A stretch of DNA of 64,000 nucleotides from Saprospiraceae bacterium (GTDB lineage: Bacteria; Bacteroidota; Bacteroidia; Chitinophagales; Saprospiraceae). Of this stretch, positions 37,141-46,598 are shown piece by piece. Made by a program: the position numbers and the translations under genes. Below the pieces are notes generated by a model. It searched no databases, was not told where the DNA came from, and worked only from the letters and a program-made list of their open reading frames with translations. Position 1 is the stretch's first letter. Each line of letters begins with the position of its first letter. Where the stretch lies: NCBI GenBank assembly GCA_016787525.1, contig JAEUUP010000107.1, forward strand, positions 1 to 64,000. Direction: 5' to 3'.

Positions 37141-38043
37141 ATGCATCAATTGCTTAACAACGAGGACAATATATTCGACACAGTGCAGCTAAATAAGAAT
37201 TTGGTTGTTTTTTCTGCACTCAAAGAGTTTTATCATACCGTCAAATCACAAGGTTTTGCCATTCGGTATGTTGTTGATGGCACAGAACATTATCATCTGA
37301 ATGGACACGATTATCCCGTCAGAGCGGGTCAATATTTGCTTTCAAACGCGACAAGCGAAGGACATATTAAGGTCGAAGGTTCTAAAAGAGTCAATGGTAT
37401 TTGTTTGAATATCATGCCCGAATTGCTTGCCGATGTCGCAGCAACGATACGCCGACCCGATACGGCTTATGTGGATATGGATTTGGGACTTTTTTTCAGC
37501 TCAAATCTGTTTTTAGAGAATATTTATGACATTCATCAAACCCATTTAGGCAAGTGTCTTTTTGACATAAATACCTCTTTGCAAAAAGAACCGCTCTACC
37601 AGAAAGATTTGAACATCGAATTTTTCTACCTAATATGCGAGAAAATTATCGCAGACCAAGCTCCTATTTTCAAACAATTGCAAACCATTCCAAGCGTCAA
37701 AGCGGCAACTAAAAAAGACCTTTTGAGGCGTATTTTGAAGGCAAAAGATTATATTGATGGTGTTTTTATCGAGCCTTTGACCATCGAAACGGTGGCAAAA
37801 GAGGTGTGTTTATCCGAGTACCATTTTTTTAGACTTTTTAAATCGGTTTGGGGGTTATCGCCTCATCAATACATTCTCAAAAAACGATTAGAATATGCTC
37901 AAAATATACTAAAACATGATAAAAACGCGGTTTCCTTTGCAGCTTATGAGTCTGGGTTTGTAGATATTCACGCTTTTAGTAAGGCTTTTAAAAAACATTT
38001 TGGCTACGCGCCTTCTGCTTTGCTGAGCAGAAAAGGTTTCTGA
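37141..38043 (+). CDS. AraC family transcriptional regulator
   Basis: About 300 residues from ATG 37141; a TTG-initiated extension from 37084 is rejected because its leader shows no fold. An N-terminal cupin-like sensing domain (about 15-130) is followed by a C-terminal double HTH (about 205-298), with LTIETVAKEVCLSEYHFFRLFKSVWGLSP and FVDIHAFSKAFKKHFGYAPS. It probably controls the adjacent TonB receptor or the mannosidase. A copy of the iterated word lies on each side, at 37020 and 38069. Confidence 0.87.
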   Translation: MHQLLNNEDNIFDTVQLNKNLVVFSALKEFYHTVKSQGFAIRYVVDGTEHYHLNGHDYPVRAGQYLLSNATSEGHIKVEGSKRVNGICLNIMPELLADVAATIRRPDTAYVDMDLGLFFSSNLFLENIYDIHQTHLGKCLFDINTSLQKEPLYQKDLNIEFFYLICEKIIADQAPIFKQLQTIPSVKAATKKDLLRRILKAKDYIDGVFIEPLTIETVAKEVCLSEYHFFRLFKSVWGLSPHQYILKKRLEYAQNILKHDKNAVSFAAYESGFVDIHAFSKAFKKHFGYAPSALLSRKGF

Positions 38044-38188
38044 CATTTTTAAAATTCCGCAAATCTACCCCCTCAGTATCCACAACAAAATTTCTCATAA
38101 ATCAATTGAATTTAGCAGGATTTGACAAATTATGCACATTGTAAGCGCATAGTTTTGGGCTTTATTTCACCTAACAAAATCTAAGATT

Positions 38189-38320
38189 ATGATCAAAGAA
38201 GCGTTTTTTAAATCCAACACATTCAGAGTGCTTTTGATTTTTATCATTGTATTGTCTATTATCAAAATTATTCAAGCAGGCTACTTAACGGGGCAATGGT
38301 TGCATGGCGTGACACACTAA
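38189..38320 (+). CDS. Small single-helix membrane peptide
   Basis: An open frame of 43 residues (ATG 38189, TAA ending 38320) encodes MIKEAFFKSNTFRVLL, then FIIVLSIIKIIQ and GQWLHGVTH. It has one clear hydrophobic helix (about 13-30) and a basic N terminus. It sits in the 338-bp gap between the AraC and TonB receptor genes, 61 bp before the latter. Short membrane peptides of this kind are often missed. The function is unknown. Confidence 0.5.
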   Translation: MIKEAFFKSNTFRVLLIFIIVLSIIKIIQAGYLTGQWLHGVTH

Positions 38321-38381
38321 AACGCTCCTCAGTCACGCTTCCATCGTGATTAGAAATATTTTTCACTAAAATCACTATTTT

Positions 38382-40832
38382 ATGCGTTCAAACACTCTTT
38401 TTATTTCAATATTTGTACTGATTTCGACGGTTAATACAGCTTTTTCGCAAGGTTTTGCCAAAATAAAAGGCATCACCAAAAACTCGAACAATGAGATTGT
38501 TGTCGGTGCGACAGTCATTTTGACCAAAGCTAAAAATGGGGTCATTCTTAAAAGTGCGATAACCGATGCTGATGGTCAATTTGAATTGGAACAACTCAAA
38601 TTTGATACGTGCAAACTGTCTATCACTTTCATCGGTTTGGAAAAATACACCTCTGGAACACTCATTTTGAGTGCCGAAAATGCCCAAATTGATTTAGGTA
38701 TCCTCAAACTCGTACCGTCGAGTACCGAATTAAAAACGGCAACTGTAACAGCTCAAAAAGCCTTTGTCGTGCAGAAAATTGATAGAACGGTTGTCACACC
38801 CGATGCTTTGATTAGCAATGCTGGCACAACTTCATTAGAAGTTTTGGAAAAATCTCCAGGTGTAACGGTGGATATGAATGGCAATATTTCTTTGAAAGGC
38901 AAATCGGGTGTTATGGTGTTTATTGACGACAAACCGAGTCATTTGGCGGCTGCCGATTTAGCCAATTATTTGCGTTCAATTCCGTCTGCCAATATTGAAA
39001 TCATCGAAATTATGACCAATCCGCCTGCAAAATACGATGCAGCAGGCAATGCGGGTATCATCAATATCAAGATGAAAAAAAGTGTTGCCAAAGGTTTTAA
39101 CGGTGGTATCAATTTGGCGTATGGACAAGGGCGACACAGCCGCACGAACAACAGTGTGAGTTTTAATTACCGCATCAATAAAGTCAATTTTTTTTCAAAT
39201 TTGAGTGTTAATCAAAACAACAGTTATCAAGATTTGACCATAGAACGGCGGTATTTTACCTCTGCGGGCGCACCGCTTTCGACTTTTACCCAAAATTCAC
39301 TGATTGAACCCAAAGCGGGCAGCCAAAATCTTAAATTGGGACTTGATTTTTATGCCAATAAAAACACGACTTGGGGCATCGTTTTGAGTGGTTTTAGAAA
39401 CCCAATGACACGCGATGTAACTAATAATGCCGTTGTGACAGATGGAAAAAATGCGGTAACAGGCTTAGTTGAAGCAACCAATCCTATTGATGCGCTTTTG
39501 CAAAATGGCAGCATCAACTTGAATGTCACGCATAAAATAGGCACAAAAGGTAAGGAAATTACTGCAAATATTGACAATATCGCTTACAAATCGAGTATTG
39601 ACCAAACGCTGACCAATCGCCTTTTGCAACCCGACCACACTTTTATCAGTCAAACTGTTTTGGAGTCCGCCTTACCTTCAACCATTAATATCAAAGCTGC
39701 AAAAATTGATTACGCACAACCTTTGTCTAACGGTGCAAAGTTTGAAGTTGGTGCAAAATTAAGCCTTGTGAATACGAGCAATATCGCAGATTTTTTCGAT
39801 ATAAACGGCTCAAATCGCACGCCGAATTACGAGTTTTCAAACAATTTCAAATACGATGAAAACATCAATGCGGCTTATTTGAATTATTCAAGAGATTTGA
39901 AAAAAATATCTGTACAAGCGGGTTTGCGCTTTGAAAACACGAATATTAAAGGCAATCAATTGGGGAATGTGGTGGTTAAAGACTCGTCATTTACACGTCA
40001 ATACAGCAACTTGTTCCCGACTTTTTATCTGCAATATCGCCCCGATTCGCTCAACAAGCATGTGTGGGGATTGTCTGTTGGCAGACGTATTGACCGCCCG
40101 AATTACAAAGATATGAATCCATTTACCTACCCAATGGATAGGTTCACGTATTACGGCGGCAACCCTTTTTTGCTACCCACATTTTCATATAATGTGGAAT
40201 TGTCGCATACATTCCGAAGTTTTTTGACGACAACTCTTCAATTCAGTCAAGCAGATAACGTCATCAACGAAACGAATGAGCAGCGCGGCAATATCTATTA
40301 CAGCCGCCCTGGTAATTTTGCGAAACAAATTGCCTATGGCATATCAGTCAGCGGTGCATATCCTATCAAAAAATGGTGGACTTTGCAACTCTACTCTGCT
40401 TTTATGAACAATACATTCAAGAGCCAAGTTTATACCGAAACACTCGACGACTCACGGTGGTATTGGGTTTTTATGCCTACTAACCAATTTATAATCAATA
40501 AATTATGGAATGCTGAATTGTCTGGTAGTTACCAAACTAAAGTGCTATCGGGGCAGTTTATTGTTTATCCAATTGGGCAAATCCGAGCAGGCGTTTCGCG
40601 AAAAATAATGAAAGAAAAAGCCACACTTAAACTCAATGTGAGCGATGTTTTTTACACCAATCAAATCAAAGGTGACATTCGGAACATTGCCAATGCTTCT
40701 GCCAATTGGTTCAGTTATTTGGATAGTCGCGTGGCAACTTTAGCCTTTTCTTACCGATTCAGCAAAGGACAAAACCTGAAAGTGCGGCAAAGCGGAGGCT
40801 CCGAAAGCGAGCAAAAAAGGGTGAAAACTTAG
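38382..40832 (+). CDS. TonB-dependent receptor, outer membrane beta-barrel family
   Basis: An 816-residue protein: signal peptide (1-22), carboxypeptidase-regulatory-like domain (about 25-110), short plug (about 125-220, with NPPAKYDAAGNAGIINIKMKK) and a barrel of the type seen in Bacteroidota receptors related to CirA (GRRIDRPNYKDMNPF, YGGNPFLLPTFSYN). It lacks a SusD partner, so it may import a small molecule, metal complex or peptide rather than a glycan. No copy of the iterated word lies in its 2.4 kb. Confidence 0.85.
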   Translation: MRSNTLFISIFVLISTVNTAFSQGFAKIKGITKNSNNEIVVGATVILTKAKNGVILKSAITDADGQFELEQLKFDTCKLSITFIGLEKYTSGTLILSAENAQIDLGILKLVPSSTELKTATVTAQKAFVVQKIDRTVVTPDALISNAGTTSLEVLEKSPGVTVDMNGNISLKGKSGVMVFIDDKPSHLAAADLANYLRSIPSANIEIIEIMTNPPAKYDAAGNAGIINIKMKKSVAKGFNGGINLAYGQGRHSRTNNSVSFNYRINKVNFFSNLSVNQNNSYQDLTIERRYFTSAGAPLSTFTQNSLIEPKAGSQNLKLGLDFYANKNTTWGIVLSGFRNPMTRDVTNNAVVTDGKNAVTGLVEATNPIDALLQNGSINLNVTHKIGTKGKEITANIDNIAYKSSIDQTLTNRLLQPDHTFISQTVLESALPSTINIKAAKIDYAQPLSNGAKFEVGAKLSLVNTSNIADFFDINGSNRTPNYEFSNNFKYDENINAAYLNYSRDLKKISVQAGLRFENTNIKGNQLGNVVVKDSSFTRQYSNLFPTFYLQYRPDSLNKHVWGLSVGRRIDRPNYKDMNPFTYPMDRFTYYGGNPFLLPTFSYNVELSHTFRSFLTTTLQFSQADNVINETNEQRGNIYYSRPGNFAKQIAYGISVSGAYPIKKWWTLQLYSAFMNNTFKSQVYTETLDDSRWYWVFMPTNQFIINKLWNAELSGSYQTKVLSGQFIVYPIGQIRAGVSRKIMKEKATLKLNVSDVFYTNQIKGDIRNIANASANWFSYLDSRVATLAFSYRFSKGQNLKVRQSGGSESEQKRVKT

Positions 40833-40835
40833 ATA

Positions 40836-40863
40836 AAAAGGCTGTCTATTCTGACAGCCTTTT
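40836..40863 (+). terminator. Rho-independent terminator after the TonB receptor
   Basis: AAAAGGCTGTC (40836-40846) and GACAGCCTTTT (40853-40863) pair perfectly around TATTCT, followed by CTATTTTTG. It begins 4 bp after the stop codon and is a convincing intrinsic terminator. Confidence 0.85.
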
Positions 40864-40927
40864 CTATTTTTGTCTATAAAAATAATGACTTCTAGTAACC
40901 ATACCCCTCAGTAAAAACCGAGTTTTT

Positions 40928-41929
40928 ATGAAGAATCATACACTCAATCGCAGACATTTTTTGAAAAAAGCGAGCATTTTAACTACATCAATAAGTTTGC
41001 TCGATAATGCTTTTTCTTTTTTGCCTTTGCCACTTCACGCGAATAGGGCAAAAGGCAAAGCTGTAAAAATCGGTTGGATAACCGATGTGCATCATGGTTA
41101 TTGCACCGATGCTCAAAAGCGACTGGAAACTTTCATTCACGAAGCCAATGGTAAGAAACTCGATTTCATACTGCAAGGCGGCGATTTTTGCCATCCAACT
41201 GCCGAATCTAAGCCGTTTTTAGATGTTTGGAACAGTTTTAAGGGTGAAAAATACCATGTTTTGGGCAACCATGATATGGATAAAGGCACAAAACAGCAAA
41301 TCATGGATATGTGGGGCATGAAGGAGAAGTATTATTCTTTCGACAAAGGCGATTTCCATTTCATCGTTTTGGATTGCAACTATATTCTAAAAGATGGACA
41401 ATATCTCGACTACGCCCATGGTAATTTTTACATTTCCCAGAAGAATCGAGACCATATCCACCCAGAGCAAATTGAGTGGTTGAAAAACGATTTAGCAACT
41501 ACAAATAAACAGTGTATTATCATTTCGCATCAATCCATTGATGAAATATGGGGTGGCTATGGCGTGTCGAACCGTTTGGATGTGCGCAAAGTGATTGACG
41601 ATGCCAATAATCGGGCGGATTTTCAAAAAGTCGTCGCTTGTTTCTGTGGGCATCATCATGTGGATGACCACAGTTATATCAACAAAGTTCATTATTTTCA
41701 GATGAATAGTGCTTCCTACTACTATGTCGGCGAAGGTTTTGGTTCAGATGGGGCAAAAGCCATGTACAAAGACCCGCTTTTTGCCTTCGTCACGATTGAC
41801 CCGTCGGGGAAAATTGCGATTGAAGGTCGGCAAAGCCAATTCGTCTCGCCAACACCTATGGAGAAAAAATACCGAGACGCAGCCCGTATTTCAGCAGTTA
41901 TATCTGACCGAAAGGAACGATTTAGGTAG
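40928..41929 (+). CDS. Tat-exported metallophosphoesterase (calcineurin-like) 1
   Basis: A 333-residue protein with a twin-arginine signal (LNRRHFLKKAS, about 5-15). The metal-site motifs are in order: DVHHG (D-x-H), GGDFCHP (GD), GNHD, the histidine in ISHQS and CGHHHVDD (GHxH). It should hydrolyse a phosphate ester or diester in the periplasm. Two more members follow within 6 kb. A copy of the iterated word lies 15 bp before the start (40904-40913). Confidence 0.88.
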   Translation: MKNHTLNRRHFLKKASILTTSISLLDNAFSFLPLPLHANRAKGKAVKIGWITDVHHGYCTDAQKRLETFIHEANGKKLDFILQGGDFCHPTAESKPFLDVWNSFKGEKYHVLGNHDMDKGTKQQIMDMWGMKEKYYSFDKGDFHFIVLDCNYILKDGQYLDYAHGNFYISQKNRDHIHPEQIEWLKNDLATTNKQCIIISHQSIDEIWGGYGVSNRLDVRKVIDDANNRADFQKVVACFCGHHHVDDHSYINKVHYFQMNSASYYYVGEGFGSDGAKAMYKDPLFAFVTIDPSGKIAIEGRQSQFVSPTPMEKKYRDAARISAVISDRKERFR

Positions 41930-42098
41930 AAAACCATACGATATAATTAGATTCTTTGCAGATAGTCTAAAACTTTTTTAAAATTTTTAAAAAGTTTTAT
42001 CCCTTTAGTAATAAAATAATTAAGTTTGTTCCATTTAGTGGGTAAATTGATGATACCCCTCAGTATTTCGGTAGGTTTAGCAAAACGGAACATCTTAA

Positions 42099-43196
42099 AT
42101 GAAATCTTACAAATTACTACTCCTTTTGACCTTAGAATTTTGGGCGACAAACTCAATATGCTCTCAACAAGACCCAAACTATAAAATCATCGCCTACTAT
42201 ACAGGCAGTGGCGACAAGATAAAAGAATATCCTGTTGAAAAACTCACTCATATTATATACAGCTTTCTCAAAATCAAAGAAGACACGCTCACCGTTGCCA
42301 ACGAAAAACAAGAGCAATCGCTCAAACAGATAGTGGCTTTGAAAGAAAAATATCCCAATCTCAAAGTCATGGTTTCGATAGGTGGTTGGGGCGGTTGTGC
42401 GCCTTGTTCTGACCTTTTTGCCTCCGAAAAACATCGTCAAACTTTCGCTAAAACGACTGTGGAGTTTTTTAAAAAATACAATGTGGATGGCATTGACCTC
42501 GATTGGGAATATCCAACGATAAAAGGTTATCCTGGGCATAAATTCCAAGAGGCAGACAAAGATAATTTCACAGCCTTGGTCAAAACCTTGCGCCAAGAAA
42601 TGGGCAATCAATACATTTTAACCTTTGCTGCGGGTGGTTTTGAGCATTTTTTGAAAAAATCGGTGGATTGGAAAGCCATCATGCCTCATCTGGATTTTGT
42701 GAATTTGATGACTTACGATTTGACAAATGGATACAGCAAAGTCACAGGTCATCATACGCCTTTGCACAGCGATAAAAAGCAAAAAGAATCAACGAGCCAT
42801 TGCGTCAATTGGCTTTTGAAACACAAAATCCCTGCTGAAAAACTGATAGTTGGAGCAGCTATGTATGCCCGCATTTGGGAATATGTACCCGATACAACCA
42901 ACGGTTTGTATCAAAGAGGAAAGTTTAAACAGGGGCTTCCTTTCAAAAAATTTGAATCGTATTTTACAGCAGAAAGAGGCTTTAAATACTTTTTTGATGA
43001 AAAAACGCAATCGCCGTATCAATACAGCAGTAAAGAAAAACTGTTTGCCACTTTTGACGATGAACGTTCCATCGCGGCAAAATCTAAATTTGTCCGTGAC
43101 AAAAAATTGGGTGGTATCATGTTCTGGCAGTTAGCAGAAGACAAAGAGCAAGGTGGTTTGGTGGACGCGATATACAAAAACTTAAAAGGGGATTAG
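42099..43196 (+). CDS. GH18 glycoside hydrolase (chitinase or endo-beta-GlcNAcase type)
   Basis: A 365-residue secreted enzyme: signal peptide (1-22) and GH18 barrel with SIGGWGG (93-99) and the catalytic D-x-x-D-x-D-x-E in DGIDLDWEYP (D130, D133, D135, E137 the acid). In this setting it may act on chitobiose cores of N-glycans rather than chitin, but the sequence alone fits a chitinase. The 169-bp gap before it carries an A/T-rich dyad (about 41969-41999) and a copy of the iterated word (42056-42065). Confidence 0.9.
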   Translation: MKSYKLLLLLTLEFWATNSICSQQDPNYKIIAYYTGSGDKIKEYPVEKLTHIIYSFLKIKEDTLTVANEKQEQSLKQIVALKEKYPNLKVMVSIGGWGGCAPCSDLFASEKHRQTFAKTTVEFFKKYNVDGIDLDWEYPTIKGYPGHKFQEADKDNFTALVKTLRQEMGNQYILTFAAGGFEHFLKKSVDWKAIMPHLDFVNLMTYDLTNGYSKVTGHHTPLHSDKKQKESTSHCVNWLLKHKIPAEKLIVGAAMYARIWEYVPDTTNGLYQRGKFKQGLPFKKFESYFTAERGFKYFFDEKTQSPYQYSSKEKLFATFDDERSIAAKSKFVRDKKLGGIMFWQLAEDKEQGGLVDAIYKNLKGD

Positions 43197-43254
43197 TCCC
43201 CCTCAGTAAAAACTAAAATTTTGCTTATTTTTTCAATAAAAACACCTTATTAAA

Positions 43255-44688
43255 ATGAAAAAACTATACGCATTGGGCGTTTTTTTCTTGTTTTTAAACC
43301 TAATCACAGCGCAACAACACAGCGAGCAAAACCATAAAGGTTACATTCCTCCCACCGACCCCGCAGTGCAAACTAAACTGAAGACGTGGAGTACGAACAA
43401 ATTTGGCTTATTGATGCACTGGGGAACATACAGCCAATGGGGCATCGTCGAAAGTTGGAGTTTGTGTCCCGAAGATGAAGGCTGGTGTGAGCGTCGTGGA
43501 CCTTACAAAGAAAACTGGTACGAATACAAAAAAGCGTATGAAGCTCTACAATATTCGTTCAATCCAACGCAGTTTAACCCTGAAAAATGGGCAAAAGCTG
43601 CGAAAGGCGCGGGCATGAAATACGTGGTTTTTACGACAAAACATCACGACGGTTTTTGTATGTTCGATTCAAAATACACGGATTATAAAATTACAAACTC
43701 GCCTTTTAAAAGCAGTCCGCGCAGCAATGTAGCAAAGGAGATTTTCAACGCCTTTAGAAACGATGGCTTTATGACGGGCGCGTATTTTTCAAAACCAGAT
43801 TGGCATTGTCCCGATTATTGGTGGTCGTATTTTCCACCAAAAGATAGAAATTCGAGTTATCCACCACAGAAATACCCTGAAAGATGGAATAAATTCAAAC
43901 AATTCACCTACAACCAAATCGAGGAATTGATGACTGATTATGGTAAAATGGACATTCTTTGGCTCGACGGTGGCTGGGTGCGTCCATTTAGCACGATTGA
44001 TACCTCCATTTCATGGCAAAAAACCATTCCTTTTGACCAAGATATTGACATGGCACGCATCGCCAAACGCGGACGTGAATTGCAGCCTGGGTTGATTGTT
44101 GTGGACAGAACCGTTACAGGTGAGTTTGAAAATTACGTCACGCCAGAGCATCAAATACCAGATGGTTATATGGCAATTCCATGGGAAACGTGTATGACAA
44201 TGGGCGATTCGTGGAGTTATATTCCGAAAGAAAACTATAAATCTGCACGCAAAATCATTCACCTTTTGGTAGATATTGCTTCTAAAAATGGCAATTTACT
44301 GCTGAACATCGCACCAAGTCCACAAGGCGATTTTCACCCCGAAGCCTATACCCGTTTGGCTGAAATCGGTAAATGGATGGACGTGAACGGCGAAGCCATT
44401 TATGGTACGGTAGGCGATAATAAGATAGGGAAACAAGGCAAATTGGAATTCACACACAAAGGCACAACAACGTATGCCATTTACAGAGCCGATGAAGGTG
44501 AAAAAATGCCTAATAGTTTGGAAATCAATAATTTAAAACTTGGTAAAACGGCAAAAATTAGTTTGGTTGGCACATCGGACAATCTGAAATGGTCTGAAAG
44601 TGATGGCAAAATCAAAATAGAGATACCCCTCAGTATCAACAAGCAAAAATTAGTAGATTATGCTTGGGTATTTAAAATAAGTCAATAA
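43255..44688 (+). CDS. Alpha-L-fucosidase, GH29
   Basis: A 477-residue secreted enzyme: signal peptide (1-19), GH29 barrel with FGLLMHWG (50-57), TTKHHDGF (127-134) and the nucleophile in DILWLDGGW (D238). It removes alpha-linked fucose from glycan ends or cores. A copy of the iterated word at 44626-44635 is read IPLSI in the C-terminal beta domain. Another at 43199-43208 starts 2 bases after the GH18 stop codon. Confidence 0.92.
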   Translation: MKKLYALGVFFLFLNLITAQQHSEQNHKGYIPPTDPAVQTKLKTWSTNKFGLLMHWGTYSQWGIVESWSLCPEDEGWCERRGPYKENWYEYKKAYEALQYSFNPTQFNPEKWAKAAKGAGMKYVVFTTKHHDGFCMFDSKYTDYKITNSPFKSSPRSNVAKEIFNAFRNDGFMTGAYFSKPDWHCPDYWWSYFPPKDRNSSYPPQKYPERWNKFKQFTYNQIEELMTDYGKMDILWLDGGWVRPFSTIDTSISWQKTIPFDQDIDMARIAKRGRELQPGLIVVDRTVTGEFENYVTPEHQIPDGYMAIPWETCMTMGDSWSYIPKENYKSARKIIHLLVDIASKNGNLLLNIAPSPQGDFHPEAYTRLAEIGKWMDVNGEAIYGTVGDNKIGKQGKLEFTHKGTTTYAIYRADEGEKMPNSLEINNLKLGKTAKISLVGTSDNLKWSESDGKIKIEIPLSINKQKLVDYAWVFKISQ

Positions 44689-44695
44689 ATCCTGT

Positions 44696-44724
44696 CATAC
44701 TAAGCCCTTAAAAGGCTTAGTATG
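44696..44724 (+). terminator. Terminator hairpin overlapping an apparent start codon
   Basis: CATACTAAGCC (44696-44706) and GGCTTAGTATG (44714-44724) form a perfect 11-bp stem. The right arm contains the ATG at 44722, which would be buried in the stem, so the next ATG (44743) is the better start for the following gene. Confidence 0.65.
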
Positions 44725-44742
44725 ATTCAACTCATCAAAAAT

Positions 44743-45564
44743 ATGAGCATTTCACGCAGGTCTTTTATCAAAAATATCTCTTTTGCTTCTGTTTTATTGG
44801 TTGGTGGGGGCATCGAAACGTTGTCTGCGACAGAAGTTTTAGAACGGCGCAAAAAAGTCAAATTACGTTTTGTAGTGGCTTCAGATGGTCATTATGGGCA
44901 ACCTAAAACAGAGTTTGATGCTTTTTTTAAAGAAATAACCACGCAAATCAATGCCTTTCATCAACAGAATCCATTGGATTTCACGGTTATCAATGGCGAT
45001 ATTATTCACAACGAAAAGCCCTTACTCGTTCATTCGAAGCAAAAATTAGATGCTTTGACGATGCCTTATTATGTCACGCGAGGCAATCACGATATGGTTA
45101 CGCCAGAGCATTGGCAAGAGGTTTGGAAAATGCCACTCAACCATGATGTCGTTGTCAAAAAAAATGCTTTGCTTTTGGGCGATACCTCCAATGAGGCGGG
45201 CAAATATTTGCCGCCTGATTTGGCATGGATGCAGGCTAAATTGGAAGCACATAAAAACCTCAAAAATGTCTTTATTTTCCTACACATTCCACAAGCCAAA
45301 TGGACGGCAAATGGTATTGATACACCTGCTTTTTTTGATTTAATCAAAAAATATCCAAATGTGAGAGCCGTTTTTCATGGTCATGAACACGACCAAGATG
45401 GCGTAAAAATGGTGGATAAAGTACCGTTTTTATTCGATTCGCACATAGGCGGCAGTTGGGGAACGTCTTACAAAGGTTTTAGAGTGGTAGAATTGATGAA
45501 AGACAATTCATTGGTCACGTATATGATGAATCCTAAGGAAAAAATGAATGAATTAATGTATTGA
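44743..45564 (+). CDS. Tat-exported metallophosphoesterase 2
   Basis: About 273 residues from ATG 44743, giving the twin-arginine signal SISRRSFIKN at the N terminus; the ATG at 44722 lies in a hairpin. Calcineurin-like motifs are SDGHYG, NGDIIHNE, RGNHDM, FLHIPQAK and FHGHEHDQ. It follows GH29 and precedes a third member of the family by 21 bp. The substrate is unknown. Confidence 0.85.
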   Translation: MSISRRSFIKNISFASVLLVGGGIETLSATEVLERRKKVKLRFVVASDGHYGQPKTEFDAFFKEITTQINAFHQQNPLDFTVINGDIIHNEKPLLVHSKQKLDALTMPYYVTRGNHDMVTPEHWQEVWKMPLNHDVVVKKNALLLGDTSNEAGKYLPPDLAWMQAKLEAHKNLKNVFIFLHIPQAKWTANGIDTPAFFDLIKKYPNVRAVFHGHEHDQDGVKMVDKVPFLFDSHIGGSWGTSYKGFRVVELMKDNSLVTYMMNPKEKMNELMY

Positions 45565-45585
45565 TTTTCAATTTTTTAAATCGAA

Positions 45586-46572
45586 ATGAACAGACGTGAA
45601 TTAATTCTATCGCTCGCAACGGTATCAGGTGGCTTGGGTTTCAAAAAAGATCAAAAACCTGTCTACATGGAACGCCAAAGCTCCTTTGCTATAGATGGCA
45701 ATCGGGTTCGGTTTTTTCATCCCGACATTAAAGAACGGTTTAATGTCATCATGTTGGCAGATACGCATTTGTTTAGAGACGATGAACGAGGTGATGCTTT
45801 TAAAGAATACAGTGGGCGCATGGCAAAAGCCTATAACCAAACCAAACATTTTTTAACAAAAGAGTCAACAAATCCAGAAGAAAGTTTTGAAAAGACCTTA
45901 GCCATCGCCCAAAAAGAAGAGGCAAAATTAGTGGCATTGATTGGCGATATTCTCAGTTTTCCGTCCGAAGCTGCCGTAGATTGGGTATCTGAATGCTTGA
46001 AAAAAGCCAATTTGCCTTATTTATATGTAGCAGGAAATCACGATTGGCACTACGAAGGCATGGCAGGTTCGATTGCTTTTTTGCGTGAAACATGGATTCA
46101 AAAACGCCTGTTACCACTTTATCAAACCGATAATCCTATGATGACGGTGCGTGAAATCAATGGCGTGCGTTTGGTGGCTTTGGACAACTCCAATTACCAA
46201 ATCACATCCGAACAGTTGGCATTTTTTCAAAAAGAAGTGGCTACAAAAAAACCTTTGGTTTTGATGGTGCATATACCCTTTTATGCGCCCGAAAGGTCAG
46301 TCGGTTTTGGCTGCGGACACCCTGATTGGGGGGCAAAAACGGATAAAAATTACCAGCTGGAACGCCGTGAAAGATGGTCAGAAACGGGGCATACCAATAC
46401 GACGATGACTTTTTATAAAGAGGTGATAAATGCCCCCAATTTGCTCGGCGTTTTGGCGGGGCATATACACGAACAATCGCTTGATGTCCTCAACGGATTG
46501 CCCCAAATAGTGACTTATGCCAATGCACATGGGGCATATTTAAAAGTAGAATTTGTGCCAAATAAAAAATAG
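45586..46572 (+). CDS. Metallophosphoesterase 3
   Basis: A 328-residue protein with a short twin-arginine-like start (MNRRELILSLA). The calcineurin-like motifs are ADTHLFRDD, IGDILSFP, AGNHDWH, VHIPFYAP and AGHIHEQS. It ends 26 bp before the PNGase F-type gene. The three related enzymes differ in sequence enough that this is not a recent triplication. Possible substrates include phosphodiesters or phosphorylated glycans. Confidence 0.82.
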   Translation: MNRRELILSLATVSGGLGFKKDQKPVYMERQSSFAIDGNRVRFFHPDIKERFNVIMLADTHLFRDDERGDAFKEYSGRMAKAYNQTKHFLTKESTNPEESFEKTLAIAQKEEAKLVALIGDILSFPSEAAVDWVSECLKKANLPYLYVAGNHDWHYEGMAGSIAFLRETWIQKRLLPLYQTDNPMMTVREINGVRLVALDNSNYQITSEQLAFFQKEVATKKPLVLMVHIPFYAPERSVGFGCGHPDWGAKTDKNYQLERRERWSETGHTNTTMTFYKEVINAPNLLGVLAGHIHEQSLDVLNGLPQIVTYANAHGAYLKVEFVPNKK

Positions 46573-46598
46573 TTTACACACCCTATAAGTATCTGAAT

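Noticed and set aside
44722-44742. ATG 44722 as start of the second phosphoesterase
   Set aside because: It lies in the right arm of a perfect terminator-like stem, and 44743 places the twin-arginine motif at the N terminus.
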